Shown here piece after piece: positions 19,835-32,144 of a DNA stretch of 64,000 nt. The stretch is from Clavelina lepadiformis (Eukaryota > Chordata > Ascidiacea > Aplousobranchia > Clavelinidae). Under the pieces are notes generated by a model. It saw only the letters and a list, made by a program, of their open reading frames with translations. It had not been told where the DNA came from and made no database searches. A program made the position numbers and the translations under genes. Numbering within the stretch: the stretch's first letter is position 1; each line of letters begins with the position of its first letter. The stretch covers positions 932,501-996,500 of the forward strand of contig NC_135241.1 in assembly GCF_947623445.1 (NCBI RefSeq), in the 5' to 3' direction.

Positions 19835-20394
19835 ATTGAGCAAGCAATAACCCCTGGTGTGGAGGTGTTACTGCAAGGCACCCAGTTCAACACATCCCAA
19901 ACAATAAGTCTTTGTAAAAATGAGCCTACTGTCAAAGATTTATTGCATGTAATCTTGTAAGAATGCTGATCTCTTCTTGCAAAGGTTATGGAAGTGGTCG
20001 ATTGGATCAAGCTTTAAAATACACACAAAAACAACAGTCACCTCTGGACAGCAGTTGCTACATACAAGGTCCTTAAGCACATAAAGCTCTGAAAAGTACA
20101 TACACACCTAGTTTGTGGATAGAGGTTAAATATAAACGTGATTACACCAATAAATATTGACCTAACTTCTTCATAACTTGCCAGAATAAAAGTGTTAAAC
20201 TATGTCCCTGAAAGTAAAATTAACTAGGCTATGTGTTGCCACAAAACCTTTTACATGCACACTCAACATAAATTTCACGTTTAATGGAAACTTTTGAAGT
20301 CACAAAGAGTGTGTAATTCATAAAGCCCATACATATACCGCAGCTCACAATAAAATTTGGTAAAGAAACGCACTGTGCTTGTTGAACTTCTTCA

Positions 20395-22773
20395 CTAATA
20401 ACAATCAATAACAACAGGGTCTTGATTAACATCAGTGCTGTCTTTTGTGGAATAAGATTTTTTTGAAGAAAGTCGAAAATGCATCTCATTCAGTAAACTA
20501 TTAAGTTCTGCACAGAGCAACGGATGCTCATCTTTGCAAAGTTCAGTAACACTGTTGGTTGGAGTCATCAAATGGAGAAGCTTTGCAGCTTTCTCACAAC
20601 TTATCACATCATAATCCAGCGCTAAACTCCTTAAGAGCAAACAAATTTTCGAGATCATTTTGTCTGGATCACCGACAAAAAGCTCAGGATTAGACACATG
20701 CTTATGGATTCTTTCCAGAATTTTTATCCCATTACACTTGACCTCGGCATCGAAATCATTTGGTATAAGACACAAGATGGCAGAAAGAGATTGATTCACC
20801 AAAATCGCGGCATCACTCTGTTGTTCATCATCAAGCGAGGACAAATCTTGTGCTTCATAGACAGGGAATTGCTTTAAAAAATTATCCAAGAGTTCACCAG
20901 ATTGAAACAAACAAGCAGACAATGTATTGACTGCAGCCCTACGCGCACAAGCACTCGACTCACTCTGAATGATATTGATAGTTTTCGATAAAAGTTTTCT
21001 TAGTTTTAAAGGTGTAAACAGACCAGTGTTCTCCACCAGATGAAGACATGCCAGCAAGGCTGAGGCTTGGATATATTCATTATCATCAGAGAGACTTAAT
21101 AATACTGCTTCCAAAATATTCAACTCCCTCAGCACCTGTTCAATAGCTTGCCTGGTATCACAAGAGTGGTATTCCAACTGTTCCAACATCAAAGAAAGAA
21201 CTTCAAAAGCAGAATCTCGATCCTCCCATCGGAGGTGACTCATTTTCGTGACCAGACAATCACATAGCGAAGTCACTGTTGGCAAGTCACTTCGGTGAAG
21301 TTGGCAGTCAGTGGGTCGAGTCATTGATAAAATAAGACACCCAGAAGTTTTTAAAACTTGATAATCAGCGTTGGCATGCAGCATCACTGACTGTAGCGTG
21401 GCAGGAAATGTGTCGTTGAAACATCGCCAACATGAAACATTGATATTGCAGTTTTTCAAAGCGTTCATCACCGATGTGGCAAGCTTAAAGTTTTGCAAAA
21501 TTTCTGGCTTCAAACCTTCTGGCGTGTCTTCCAGTTCGTAAATTGCCTTCAATAATTCATCAAAATATTTTATCATTTTAGTTTGAAGTTCTAAGGGCAG
21601 CCCAGTCAACCACAAATTCTGGCAAACTTCAATTGTGTTAGTTAACAAGGCAGTAATTCGAGAGCGGGATGTTAACGTATCATCTAAAACAGCTTTCCAC
21701 AAATGTCCATCATCATTTAGAAAGGACAAAAGTGACAGGTTTCTACCAAATGCCACGTCAAAAACAAGCATCATCATTTCAAAGTAAGATGCTTTATTTG
21801 TGGATTCTGCAACAGCACTCAGCATATCGTAGCTGCTGGTGTGTAGAGGGTTGTTAAGTAAAGCCACCATAACCAATTCATGTGCAAGACCTAATGGTAT
21901 AAACTTTTTGCAGTCAAAGTGATCCCTATCTGAGCAGAACGTTTTTATGAAGCTGACTAGAGCAGGACAACCAACTCTGCTCATTAAAATGAGTTTTTTT
22001 CTGGTTCCTTTCGATTCAAAAAAATTTCCGCTTTCATTGAAATATTCATTGAATAGAATGATTGTAACAGTAGCATTAATATCACCACATATCGTAAGAA
22101 TTTTCAACAAGAACTCCAAAGAAAGGCCTTTCTTTAATGTATCCATAATTGCAGCGAGATTTTTGTAGCATTTTTTAAACATTTCACTTTTTTTATCCAG
22201 TGCTTTGAGCTTAGAATTTAAAGCCAAAATCAACTTAGCTATAACTTTTTGTGCTTGTTTCTCAACAAACATTGATATTGACTGAAATAAATTGATTATG
22301 GATTGATAGTGTAGTCCAAGGTCTATCAGAGCCTCAAAGGAAAGAGCACCACATAGCAAAGACCTAACAGCAGAAAGCCATGCGTATTGCAAGCTAACAC
22401 TGATTGAATCTAAGTCAACTTTCAAGATAGTTTCCAGACAGTCTCTCCATGTGTCTTCGCTGCGTGAAGTCAAGTCAGATAAAATTTTATCAGATGAAAA
22501 AGTTGAGAATAACTTGAGAGCGAAGCTGCATGTCGAGTCGGAATATTGTCCACATTTTGAAATTAACTTTTCACATAAAATGAATTTGGATTGCTTTCGA
22601 CCGAAGACCTCCTCAACAGGAATAGGAAATGAGATTAACGACTCGAATAAAGTCACGACTCTGTCCGCAATGGTGTCATCTTCAATTACTTTTTCTTCAT
22701 TTTGAAGGAAGATCAATATTTCATTCAGAACCAAACACTGGTTTTTGATATTTCTTTCACTTAATGGTAACAT
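20395..22773 (-). CDS. BRAT1: BRAT1-like HEAT-repeat protein, single exon
   Basis: A 792-residue uninterrupted ORF; human BRAT1 is 821. In vertebrates BRAT1 binds the Integrator endonuclease subunits INTS11/INTS9 and also ATM/BRCA1. The protein is alpha-helical with HEAT-like repeats throughout. The best matches are WEDRDSAFEVLSLMLEQL (human: WEVRDSALEFLTQL), then YIQASALLACLHLVE, RRAAVNTL and DAEVKCNGIKILERI. It ends in DCY-stop exactly as human BRAT1 does (ADCY), the C-terminal tail known to enter the INTS11 active site. The ATG at 22771-22773 is the first in frame. A TTTTAG acceptor lies 13-15 bases before it, so the 5' leader is spliced or trans-spliced. An out-of-frame ATG at 22782-22784 opens a 7-codon uORF overlapping the start. 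Sequence identity is low overall. Confidence 0.8.
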   Translation of the reverse strand: MLPLSERNIKNQCLVLNEILIFLQNEEKVIEDDTIADRVVTLFESLISFPIPVEEVFGRKQSKFILCEKLISKCGQYSDSTCSFALKLFSTFSSDKILSDLTSRSEDTWRDCLETILKVDLDSISVSLQYAWLSAVRSLLCGALSFEALIDLGLHYQSIINLFQSISMFVEKQAQKVIAKLILALNSKLKALDKKSEMFKKCYKNLAAIMDTLKKGLSLEFLLKILTICGDINATVTIILFNEYFNESGNFFESKGTRKKLILMSRVGCPALVSFIKTFCSDRDHFDCKKFIPLGLAHELVMVALLNNPLHTSSYDMLSAVAESTNKASYFEMMMLVFDVAFGRNLSLLSFLNDDGHLWKAVLDDTLTSRSRITALLTNTIEVCQNLWLTGLPLELQTKMIKYFDELLKAIYELEDTPEGLKPEILQNFKLATSVMNALKNCNINVSCWRCFNDTFPATLQSVMLHANADYQVLKTSGCLILSMTRPTDCQLHRSDLPTVTSLCDCLVTKMSHLRWEDRDSAFEVLSLMLEQLEYHSCDTRQAIEQVLRELNILEAVLLSLSDDNEYIQASALLACLHLVENTGLFTPLKLRKLLSKTINIIQSESSACARRAAVNTLSACLFQSGELLDNFLKQFPVYEAQDLSSLDDEQQSDAAILVNQSLSAILCLIPNDFDAEVKCNGIKILERIHKHVSNPELFVGDPDKMISKICLLLRSLALDYDVISCEKAAKLLHLMTPTNSVTELCKDEHPLLCAELNSLLNEMHFRLSSKKSYSTKDSTDVNQDPVVIDCY

Positions 22774-22788
22774 TTCAAAGCCATGTCT

Positions 22789-25700
22789 AAAATAACAACG
22801 TTTAATGACATAGAGAGTATGTCAAAAGTTATGCCAAGGCAACATTTCAGAATATTTACACTCAAACTGTTCAAAGGCAGTAGCCTGTGTTACCACTGAC
22901 CAAACCACATGGCGCTCACCTCACTGTCACGACACCAAGCTCAAATCACAATATCACTACAGGCCTGCGAGCGACTCTTTCTTCTCTCATTAAGCGTAAG
23001 GCTTTTGCAAACATTCCCGTTCCATTTTTTCTTCTAACTCTATATCTCGCTCGGCATCAATAAATTCTCGGTAATAACTTTAAATTAATAAACGAGCAAC
23101 ATTGATGAGCACAATCAATTTCCAAAACATTGCCAGGTATATATAAAAAAACTCTGGGGTCTAGTGCAGAAGTGGACAACCACAGGATGTATTTGTATAT
23201 TAGACCCGCTACTCAAATTGTGACGTCATCAGCCGGTTGTGCACTTCAGCACTAAACCCAAACTCAGTAAGCTAATGCTGCCTTTAACTGTTTAATGATA
23301 TTATTAACAAAACGTGATCAGATGATAGGCGATTGACATGTCCACATGTTCACTTCAGTCTTGAAAATAAAGTCAGAAAGTGAACAAGCAAATGACACAA
23401 CAGTTTGGATAACAGAGATCTATTATGCAAATTCATCACGCAATCGTGCATTTTTGCACTAAACCCAGCAATGCAATTGCTGTTGCATGCTGGTATGTTT
23501 ATGTCTGTATCTTGAGCCTTTGAGGACACCAAAAGTTTGGCCTTTTCAAACATTGCAGTCTCACTGAACTAAACCACTGGGTACTTTTCTCCACTAAAAA
23601 CTCATCGCTCATTTTTCACCATTAGCAGATAAGTTGTGACTGTGAGAAGCAAAAAATACAATACTAATTACTACAGCACAACAAAGAACATGCGCACACA
23701 CTATTAATAAATCAAACAGGAGAAAGTGGCAATGACCTAAGGGCTTAAAAATTGCAAGTTGGTGTAGGGTCTAATACGATTGTGCTATCCTATGCCCAGG
23801 TGTGAGATCGTAAGTTAGCAGGTTCATTACTTGTGCAGGCTGCTGATATTATCGTAAAATTTTTAACAATTTGTTTAATATGTTGTTCGTTCACAGCGAC
23901 CTCAATTCTCAGACATTTATTGTCTACCACAAAGCAAATAACATCTTTAGAAAAGTAGACATCTTATATCGATCACTTCTGTTTTTTACTATGCGGCATC
24001 ATAGACATTACATTACACAGATATTATATTGTGGCCACACTTTGCTTTGACTTGTTCACTTCCAAACGAAGACCTAAAAAGAAAAGAGTTAAGAAGAATA
24101 AGAATTAAAATTTAGGTGTAATAATTGTTTAATGCTTAACTCTGACATAGAACTTGGTGTTTCTTTGTTAAAAAGATGTGTAACGTCACAAACGTGTTCG
24201 ATACAGTAGAAGGTTAAACTGACAATGCAATCGATGTTTTCCCGTCTGGGCTGTTTCGTCTGTTTCTGTTGATTGTCGGTTTCATCAATTCCAAGTATTA
24301 AAATATTGGATCTTATATTGTGCAGACTGAAGACACAGAAATCAACAACATGCAGGCGAAACTCAATTTGGAGAAACGTCTCAAACGATCGTCCTTGTGC
24401 TTATCATGCTTATTATGGTTGTCTAGTAATAAACTGTGGGCGTATTTATAGGATCAGTGCACAATAATAAATAACGGCAGCAACAGAAAAAAGTACTAAT
24501 TTCAATGCATTTCCCAGCAGCACCAAAATGTTGATTCGCTTTAGAAGGGCGGCTCAGACAATTCTTATGACTTAACAAATGTACTGTTTCAGACAATCGC
24601 CGTTGCTGATCCATAAAAGGTTAATTAAAACGCAAGTCAACCAAAAGATCAACACAGTTTATATCGTGAGTACTGTATACCGTATATTGAACAAAATTTG
24701 AAAGTCAAAAAGTTCTTTCAGGATTTTCTGTAAGTTAAGTCAAATTAAAAATAAATTGACTATACGCTTTCGAACTACATGTCCAAGTTTCCTACACAAA
24801 CATAGGAAAACAAACGTACTAGCGTTTCTAGCCAATACTGTTACAGCCTAGATACCCATGATAAATGGTTTCACATGATATTTTTATGTCAAAATTAACG
24901 TTCGTTTCGTTTATTTTCGCCAGTAACGGTTGAGAGCGAAAACTATTCTGTAGTGCAAACTGTGGTGTACAATGAAGGAATGAACCAATGAATGAATGAA
25001 CAAAGGAATGACAAAAGGCGACAAAGCCTTGAGTGGTTAAACTATGCAAGGAAATGTAACATAAATGTGAAAGTGTAACATGTAAGCGGCGCTACAACGA
25101 TAGAAGGTTAGTACGGCCAACAAATTCCGAAACATTTACGTTAAAAATAAACAAAAAAAACAACAAAACACAGAACACACAAGGGACTATTACTATTCAT
25201 GAAAATACAACATTCGGAGAATGTAGAAGATATGCTTGTTATTGTGCATAATACCCAAATGGATGGTTTAAATGAAACCCATCAAAAGAAACAGCATCTC
25301 AGACAAGGACCAAAATCCTGTTTTTGAACAAAAGTGTGAAGCACGGTATATTAACGTGCTTAAATTATCTTCTTATCTTAAGGGAATACCCCGACTGAAA
25401 CGTACTGTATATACATCGATGATTGAAACGGACGCTAACTATTATGCTACAATAACATATAGAAAGTTAAATTTGTCATTGCAAAGCGGTTGTTGTAATA
25501 ATATAGGCCCAAGGATTGTCAAGAGCGAGTAAAATTAATAATTGATAACACATATATTCTTTTAAGGTAATCCTAAATACGCCACTGACAGTCTGACACA
25601 CATCGTTTGGAACAATTGGAAACTTAGGTGAAGAACATATGAAATGGTAAAGATCAAAAATCCTATTTCGATGTTAACGATAAAGTAGCCAGTAGGCCTA

Positions 25701-27308
25701 GTTGTAGTTTACCGACGACGTTTTCTTTGATTGAGTTCACCGCAACGATCTTGGTGCTTCCCGAAACTAGAAAAATAAAGCAGGAGCTAAAGCGTGGCAT
25801 GACAAACTTTATCCTCGGACTGAGAAAAGTTTTTGCCCGATTTAACCCTGGTGCCATGCAAAATTTGTTCCGGTGCTGTGCCAATATCTGTTCTTCCATT
25901 GTGACGTCATAAATTTAAATCCAATTATGGTTTTGCGTAAACAGAAAAGAAGCTAGCGGCAATTCGCAGTTGGCCGAGTTGGGATGTTGAACACTTTGTC
26001 CTCCATTTCTTCGAAGGCCTGAGTAGGAATGAGCCTACTGATCAGTTTTTTTCTGATAATACAAGAGTTATGTTATGATAGATACAAATACGGTTGACTG
26101 CTGAGTAAAATATAGTTTAGCTTATCTACAGCTATCTGTTTGACTGACGAGTGTAAGCTTGATTGTTTATGCAGTCGTTATGAAGTCGTTATCCAAACTT
26201 TCAAACTTTATTCTCAATTTGGTTCGATATTCTATAAGCCATTGTTTAATATTCACTATTCTAACTGCACTAACACTTTTTTTATGCTGATTCGGACCAA
26301 AAATCAGAATGAAATTCATCCATGACTTCATCATGCGGTGACAGGTTTTTGGCACTACAACGCCTGCCAAGTTTTTCCGGGCATTGTGTCGTAGTGACTT
26401 GGCATGACTCAGCGGAAGGTTTCCGTTTAAAAACCTCGGAAATTGCCCTCGAGTTTTCGACAAACTTATAAGGTTACAAACTTAACCTACAAAAAAGAAA
26501 ACAAAGCGTACAAACTTACCAGGAATACAAGGTTTTTCATCAGAAAACTTGTGCTGATATGGGGCCTATGTTGTAGAGCCCATAATAAATTTGAAAAGAC
26601 ACCGGCGATGATTTAATACCGGTCGAGCCCTAGTTGCTGAGCAAGCTTTTGCGCATTTTCCGATTGTCACATATTTTTTTTAGCCTGTTTATTTTAATTT
26701 TTTTATTTTGGAAAAAGTGTAAAGGCAAATACTCATTCCAATAAAGCTTTCTAACTTCTTTTGACTAACGTAATTTGTTAAAAATTTTATCTTTATAAGT
26801 TAAAAGATTTTCTTTTGACTTGACAACCATAATCTCACAATGGCCGCGTTTTTAATACTGTATGTGAAAAAGATCTCTGTATAATAAAATTATTAATATG
26901 AATCCAGGAAAAAAATGTGGTAAGTGCCACATAGACATCACGTCAGCATGTACGATTTTGATGTGAAAAACCTCTTTGAAAAATAAGCCTGCCAGAATTT
27001 ATGGTCATGGAGGGGTTGCTAATAGTAGCCTATAATGCAACTATAGCCTAAACATAGTCGTTTATTTTGGTACTTAATTAGTAATTAATTATTATATGTC
27101 TTAACTATGTTACAGTTTGGTAGAGTGGTCTGTTGTGGACTTAATGTAAGTCAAATGGAAAGGCAAGAGGATTGTCAGGTTGTTAATTTTGCTGAACGAA
27201 CCTTAGGGGCTAGTCATTGCGGCACCAGGCTAGCACAGTGACTATAAAACTGTGGCTAAATTAAATTTTAACTTAACTGTTGTTTGTTGTGGTTTATTTA
27301 ATTTCAAG
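22789..27308. other. Divergent intergenic region between BRAT1 and RGP1
   Basis: About 4.5 kb holding the promoters of BRAT1 (-) and RGP1 (+). It contains one copy of the short TIR repeat at 23154-23265. ORFs of 60-98 codons (for example 25663-25912 on both strands and 26167-26463 on -) show no recognisable domain, and their overlap on opposite strands argues for chance frames. No RNA gene was recognised. Confidence 0.5.
23154..23265 (-). repeat. Short TIR repeat family, copy 2
   Basis: About 110 bp in the opposite orientation to the copy at 14211-14325. Terminal inverted repeats are CTAGTGCAGAAGTGGACAACC on the left and TTAGTGCTGAAGTGCACAACC reading inward from the right, about 85% identical. 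The centre has GTGACGTCA. The two copies agree over nearly their whole length, which defines the family in this window. Confidence 0.7.
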
Positions 27309-29939
27309 ATGATTGAAGTGACAGCGAAACTGAGCAGAGGTTCAGTCTTCTTGGCCGGCGAAACGCTTCAATGTTTTTTAAAGTTTACCAACATATCAAC
27401 CACGACAGAGTATGTGTTTGTTACTTGGTATCATTGTGATAGGCATAGTAGTCCAAATTTAAAAATGTCTTCATATCGTTTTTTTTCGCCATTAATTATC
27501 CAAAACTAAAATTACGAGGTTATCTTTTAAAATTAAAAGGCTTGTATTTAAAGTTAATAAATGTGGCGGTTATGTTACTACGCCAACTGTAGTGTATGCA
27601 TACTAGTGATAAACAAATGGTTCATATTAGAATACTGCATGAATTATTGTTACATATTAAGACACAAAATGAAAGTTAGTATCTGAAAGTTAGTGTGATT
27701 TTTTTGTTTGTAGACAATCGGAGACAATCGCATGGGCAAGCGCACAAGTTCATTGCTTTTGTAGCGTCAACGATGCAAGGGTGGTCTTGCCACCATCGAT
27801 TGCTGCTAACAAGCTTCAAAAGTCTAATGGTATGTTACAAGATGTTTATGGTAAGCTAACAAGGTAATAAATATTTGTTATGCTGTTAGAAATTGACATT
27901 ATTAAAATGTGTTTTTGTGTTCTTAATTTTTTCTATGGGTATACTCAGGGCTTATGATTTTTCTACCAAAAAAGAAACAAATATTTTTTCAACAACAAAC
28001 GTACTCATCACGGAAAACGTTTTTACGTTTGCTCATTTTAAAATTTAGACAAAAATAAGTTATTTGTCGAGGAAATACACAACCTTCACTACAGTCTGTA
28101 GTCTACAGAACTATCCTTCCTATCTAATCTAGACAGCCTGAAGTGCTAACAATGCTTCATGCCATACCTTGCTTCTTTGTGTTCCAAATAAGATTTTGTT
28201 GCTTTTATGATGTCACAAACCTTTGGTGGCAAAGAAATTAGGACAGGATGAAAATGGTTTGCATTTAGAATTGTTGCTGTTAAAAATAAGGATGCGAGCC
28301 AAAAATAAGGACATTTCTTAGAAATAAGGACAATAATATTTTCTACAATGTAGACTTTCAAAATAAGGACGTTTTGGAAGCCCTGGGTATGCTGACAGCG
28401 AAAATATGACACCAACTGTTGTTGCTACAAAATAAAACAAATAATTTCACAACTTTATTCAATGATGGAAAAATTGTTTTCTTTAAATTTTTAGCCACTT
28501 CACACGTAACCTCCCTGGTGCCACAAGGTGATGAGCAAGGTCACTGTGTTCTTCAAACACCCGTGAAAATTTTGTTTTGTGCCTTGGAACTGGCACCGGG
28601 ACAGAGTAAAATCTGTAGGTGAATTTGCTGCTAAATAAGTTGTGATATTGTTTATATGAGATTTTAAAGTGCTTCACATCATTTACTGCAGTCCATTACA
28701 CCGAGGTTATTCCAAGTGATGGGGCGCCAACCTATAAGGGACCTTCATGCAAGTATTCATATAAATTGACAGTTGGGACACAGAGAGTTGGCACGACAAT
28801 AAAACTCCTTCGTATTCCATTCCGAGTACTCGTCGTATATGGTGAGTCAGCACAATTTTTATCATTATTACACAATTATCAATTATTGCAATTGCAAATT
28901 AATACAATTATTAATTATTACACAGTTATCGTTGCACCAAGTTAGATAGATACCTGTACATCAGACTTGGAAGGTTTGTTATTGAATGGAAACTTCCTAC
29001 TTTGCAGGTCTTACAGAATATCAACTGAATGAAGAACAAATTCCCAGTAACCCGTTTTTAGAAAGAACCAAAACAAAAGCAGAGTTGCTTGACACTGCTT
29101 CGGAAATTCTCAGCACCATAACTTCTAGAAGATCATCGAGTGAGTGCTGCTACTATGTCATGTCATTTCCAACGTTAAAATAATCGTGCTTTTTAGAAAC
29201 TTACAAAATCGCTAACAGTCGTGGACTTATGGGAATATTTTCGCTGATGAAAACTTCCGCAAAGTTAGGAGATGATATTGTTGGAGTTTTTAACTTTGCA
29301 GTTGGGACAATCCCATGTGTTCAGGTACATTGCAATGTTGTTTTTTTATAAACGTGGATGTGATTGTAAACGAGTCTAGTGCTGGTAGGCCTATATGCTG
29401 TTATTAGATATTGTTTATACAAAGTTATAGTCACCCGAAAGAACCCACTTGTGTTAATTTACTGCCAGTACACAGTGAGCCTACAAAGTGAAGAAATTTT
29501 AGCCGAAGAATGCCAGCGTAATAATAAACAAGGAAATGCGGTGATGTCATACGGAAAACAAGTTGACTTTTGTCTCTATGCCGACCACATCAACCTTATT
29601 GTTCCCATCCCACTACATATTGCCCCAAGTTTTTTGACTGATTTGGGTGAGTTTTGTAATTCTTAGACGTTTGAGTCAAAACAAACACCAACTTTCATAT
29701 TCCCTTGTCTAGTTTGTCTCAAATGGCGGCTTCATTTTGAATTTGTCACGGCTACTGGTCCCCTAAAAGGCCTTGACCTTGAGACTGGGCAACAGCAAGG
29801 AGATCGGATGTGGCAGGGGCCGGGCCACATTAAAACGGAGACAATGCCGTGGGACGTGCCCATACAAGTCCTGCCAACCATGCCCACTCAAGCGGAAAAC
29901 ATTGCTACGTCACAGAATCTCTACACCCTTCACTTTTAA
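27309..29939 (+). CDS. RGP1: RGP1 homologue, subunit of the RIC1-RGP1 Rab6 exchange factor
   Basis: RGP1 forms with RIC1 the guanine-nucleotide exchange factor for Rab6 (yeast Ypt6) at the Golgi, needed for endosome-to-Golgi retrograde traffic. Exons: 27309-27409, 27714-27829, 28495-28614, 28692-28841, 29008-29139, 29197-29324, 29469-29646, 29713-29939. They sum to 1152 bases, 383 aa; human RGP1 is 391. The N-terminus MIEVTAKLSRGSVFLAGE matches human RGP1 almost residue for residue. Further matches are AWASAQVHC, VKILFCALELAPG, YKLTVGTQRV, GIFSLMKTSAKLGDDIVG, CLKWRLHFEFVT and WDVPIQVLPTMPT. The start ATG directly follows a TTTCAAG acceptor, so the 5' leader is spliced on. Intron 2 contains a hAT MITE. 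AATAAA follows at 30142. Confidence 0.95.
27946..28385. mobile_element. hAT-like MITE in RGP1 intron 2
   Basis: About 440 bp with ends CAGGGCTT and AAGCCCTG, flanked by GGTATACT (27938-27945) and GGTATGCT (28386-28393), an 8 bp target duplication with one mismatch. The interior has several AAATAAGGAC repeats near the right end. No transposase is seen. It is a family distinct from the copies at 1078 and 13308. Confidence 0.7.
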
Positions 29940-30141
29940 TGACGTCAGGTGAAGTTTTCTTCGGTGTGATGTTGAAGTTTGTTTTCAGCTGGAGCTTTGT
30001 TGACAACCTCACACTTGGCTACCTGTGGAAATGGAAAGTTATGTCCTAGTGCAGTGTTACGTTTGCTCTGATTTTGGTGGCATCAGAAGTTTTGTGTTTA
30101 TTACTTTTTTTTTGTGAACAGTTCTCTACTGTAGGTCGTGC

Positions 30142-30147
30142 AATAAA
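30142..30147 (+). other. Poly(A) signal of RGP1
   Basis: CAATAAAG about 200 bases after the RGP1 stop is the first canonical hexamer downstream. It would give a 3' UTR of roughly 220 bases. Confidence 0.55.
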
Positions 30148-30149
30148 GT

Positions 30150-32140
30150 TCTGGTTTTACAGAAGTTGTAAAATTTTAATATATGTCTATATACTGAGGG
30201 GGAGGTCTTATATATCACGTCATACCATCGCATTGCAGCCTTTGTAGTCAGTTTGGTCATTCCGCATTTTGTGAGTAAATAAAAAATGAACTATGACTGC
30301 TTTGTCTCTTCAATACGAGGTAAACTCCAGTCTATGTCACATAGTAATTATAACAGTTCTTGTTCGGTTCACCCGTTTCTGCACACCTGCTGGAGCTGTA
30401 CTTCGGTGCATGTTGTATTCTTGTCAGTAAAACCGCTTCATGAAAATAGCCGCCGTCCGTCTCAGGGCAAGAAGCAATTGCACTAGCTAATCGATATATT
30501 ATAACGTAACTCTATCGACTTACAAAGCAATACAAACTACATAATGATCATGCCATCATTAAAGGTTCCTTAAATTTCAATCATAATTCAGTTCTAATTT
30601 CAGCCAGATACATAAACTCTAAATCAAGGCAGGAGAATGCCTAGCTTGCGAAACAGTTTTGTCAGGCCCGCGCGTCATCACGACGCGACTTCTTTGGTGG
30701 TCTCAGTGACACGGCAACCTGACAAGACCTCATGATACCTATATCCTGCCTATTATTGCACACCTTACTAAATAAAAACATTTTGAGCCATTTCACAAGA
30801 TATTTATTTAACCAGTACAATGACAGAAACGTCCCCGTTACTACTCAGGATATTTTGACCCGCCTTGCACCAAACTAATTTGATTTAAGTACCTATAACT
30901 CAAAGCAGCTTAAAATGTGCCAGCAAAAGATTTATAGCCTACATAGTCATGTCTGTAACGTCTTACCAATTTCAAACGGTTTAATGGCCGCTTCAGATTT
31001 AATAAAACAAGATTGTTATTGTAGTCTATTCATGGCAAAACGAAATTGAGCACATCAACTGTCAAAGCCATCTGTGGACAATCTGTTTCACTTTCTCTAG
31101 CAGTGTTAGTGAGAATGACTGCCAAATGATCAAAGATGAAATTTTATATAAAAGTTTTAAACTGACCGAAAAAGAAATGTATTGTCTTCTCTGCAGTCAC
31201 GTGACTTCTATTGTAGTGTAACGTCACAAAGATTTTGCAACACTCCGTAAACATACTACTGTCGAATGTGCTGAATTTGAAAATGGCAGCAACATCTTTA
31301 TTTTAAACTAAGTTAGTTGATCTCTTGAAAAGACGGTTGCAATTTTTGCAACGTCAAACAGGTGGCTCATGAACATTAAGATGTTTATGTACAAGCAGCG
31401 TTGATATTTCCAGAACTTATCATGCAAATTCACATTTCGCCACAAGTTGTAAAAATAGGTTCAGCTTGTTCATTCTAGAAATATGTTCATCCAACAATCA
31501 TTTGAAAACGACGGTGGAAACACGAAAAGATTTACATTTTAAACAATTTTTGGCTTTGCAGGAAAGCACAAAGCTCGTCACTCGCCAGATTTACCAAATC
31601 TCTCTCCTCTTCCTGACGTCATCAAGTTCCTTCTTCTGGCCGACCTTATATGATGGCGTCGCTTGGTGGGGCAAGTGAGCTCAACTTTGCATTCTTTTTT
31701 GTCGACAACGGGATAGCAATGTTCCGGCCAATCGATGGGGAATTTTAACCTGTAAAATGCATGTGATTGAGACTAATTTGCTCACAGAATGAAGCAGTGA
31801 ATGCAAAATCCCAACTCACAGGTCGCAACAAAGTATTCCGAGATCTTTGTAGCACTGACATTTGCGACATTCCTTTGTTACCCATGTTTGTGCGACTAGG
31901 AATTCCTTTTCATTGAAATTGCATTGAACTGAATAACAACGAAAACAACAGAGTCCAATAGATGATGAAATAGTATACAAGTTAACACCTAAGTAGACAA
32001 ATATATGAAACTTGAGGATTAATTCGCCGCGTGAAGTCTGAGGTAATTATGGTCGGACGCGGTCGGAAATGCGGTTTCCTTTCGAAACATACCACATTGA
32101 GAGTGACACGAAGTGCAGCCTGTCACAGCTAATAATCCGG
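30150..32140. other. Intergenic region, no gene seen
   Basis: Apart from a GC-richer patch at 30660-30720 containing the palindrome CGCGTCATCACGACGCG, I see only short unrecognised ORFs on both strands. Confidence 0.45.
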
Positions 32141-32144
32141 CGCT

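Noticed and set aside
25663-26463. Several 60-98 codon ORFs on both strands between BRAT1 and RGP1
   Set aside because: Mutually overlapping, no domain, no consistent splice structure. I considered a BRAT1 upstream exon here but found no supporting phase or homology.
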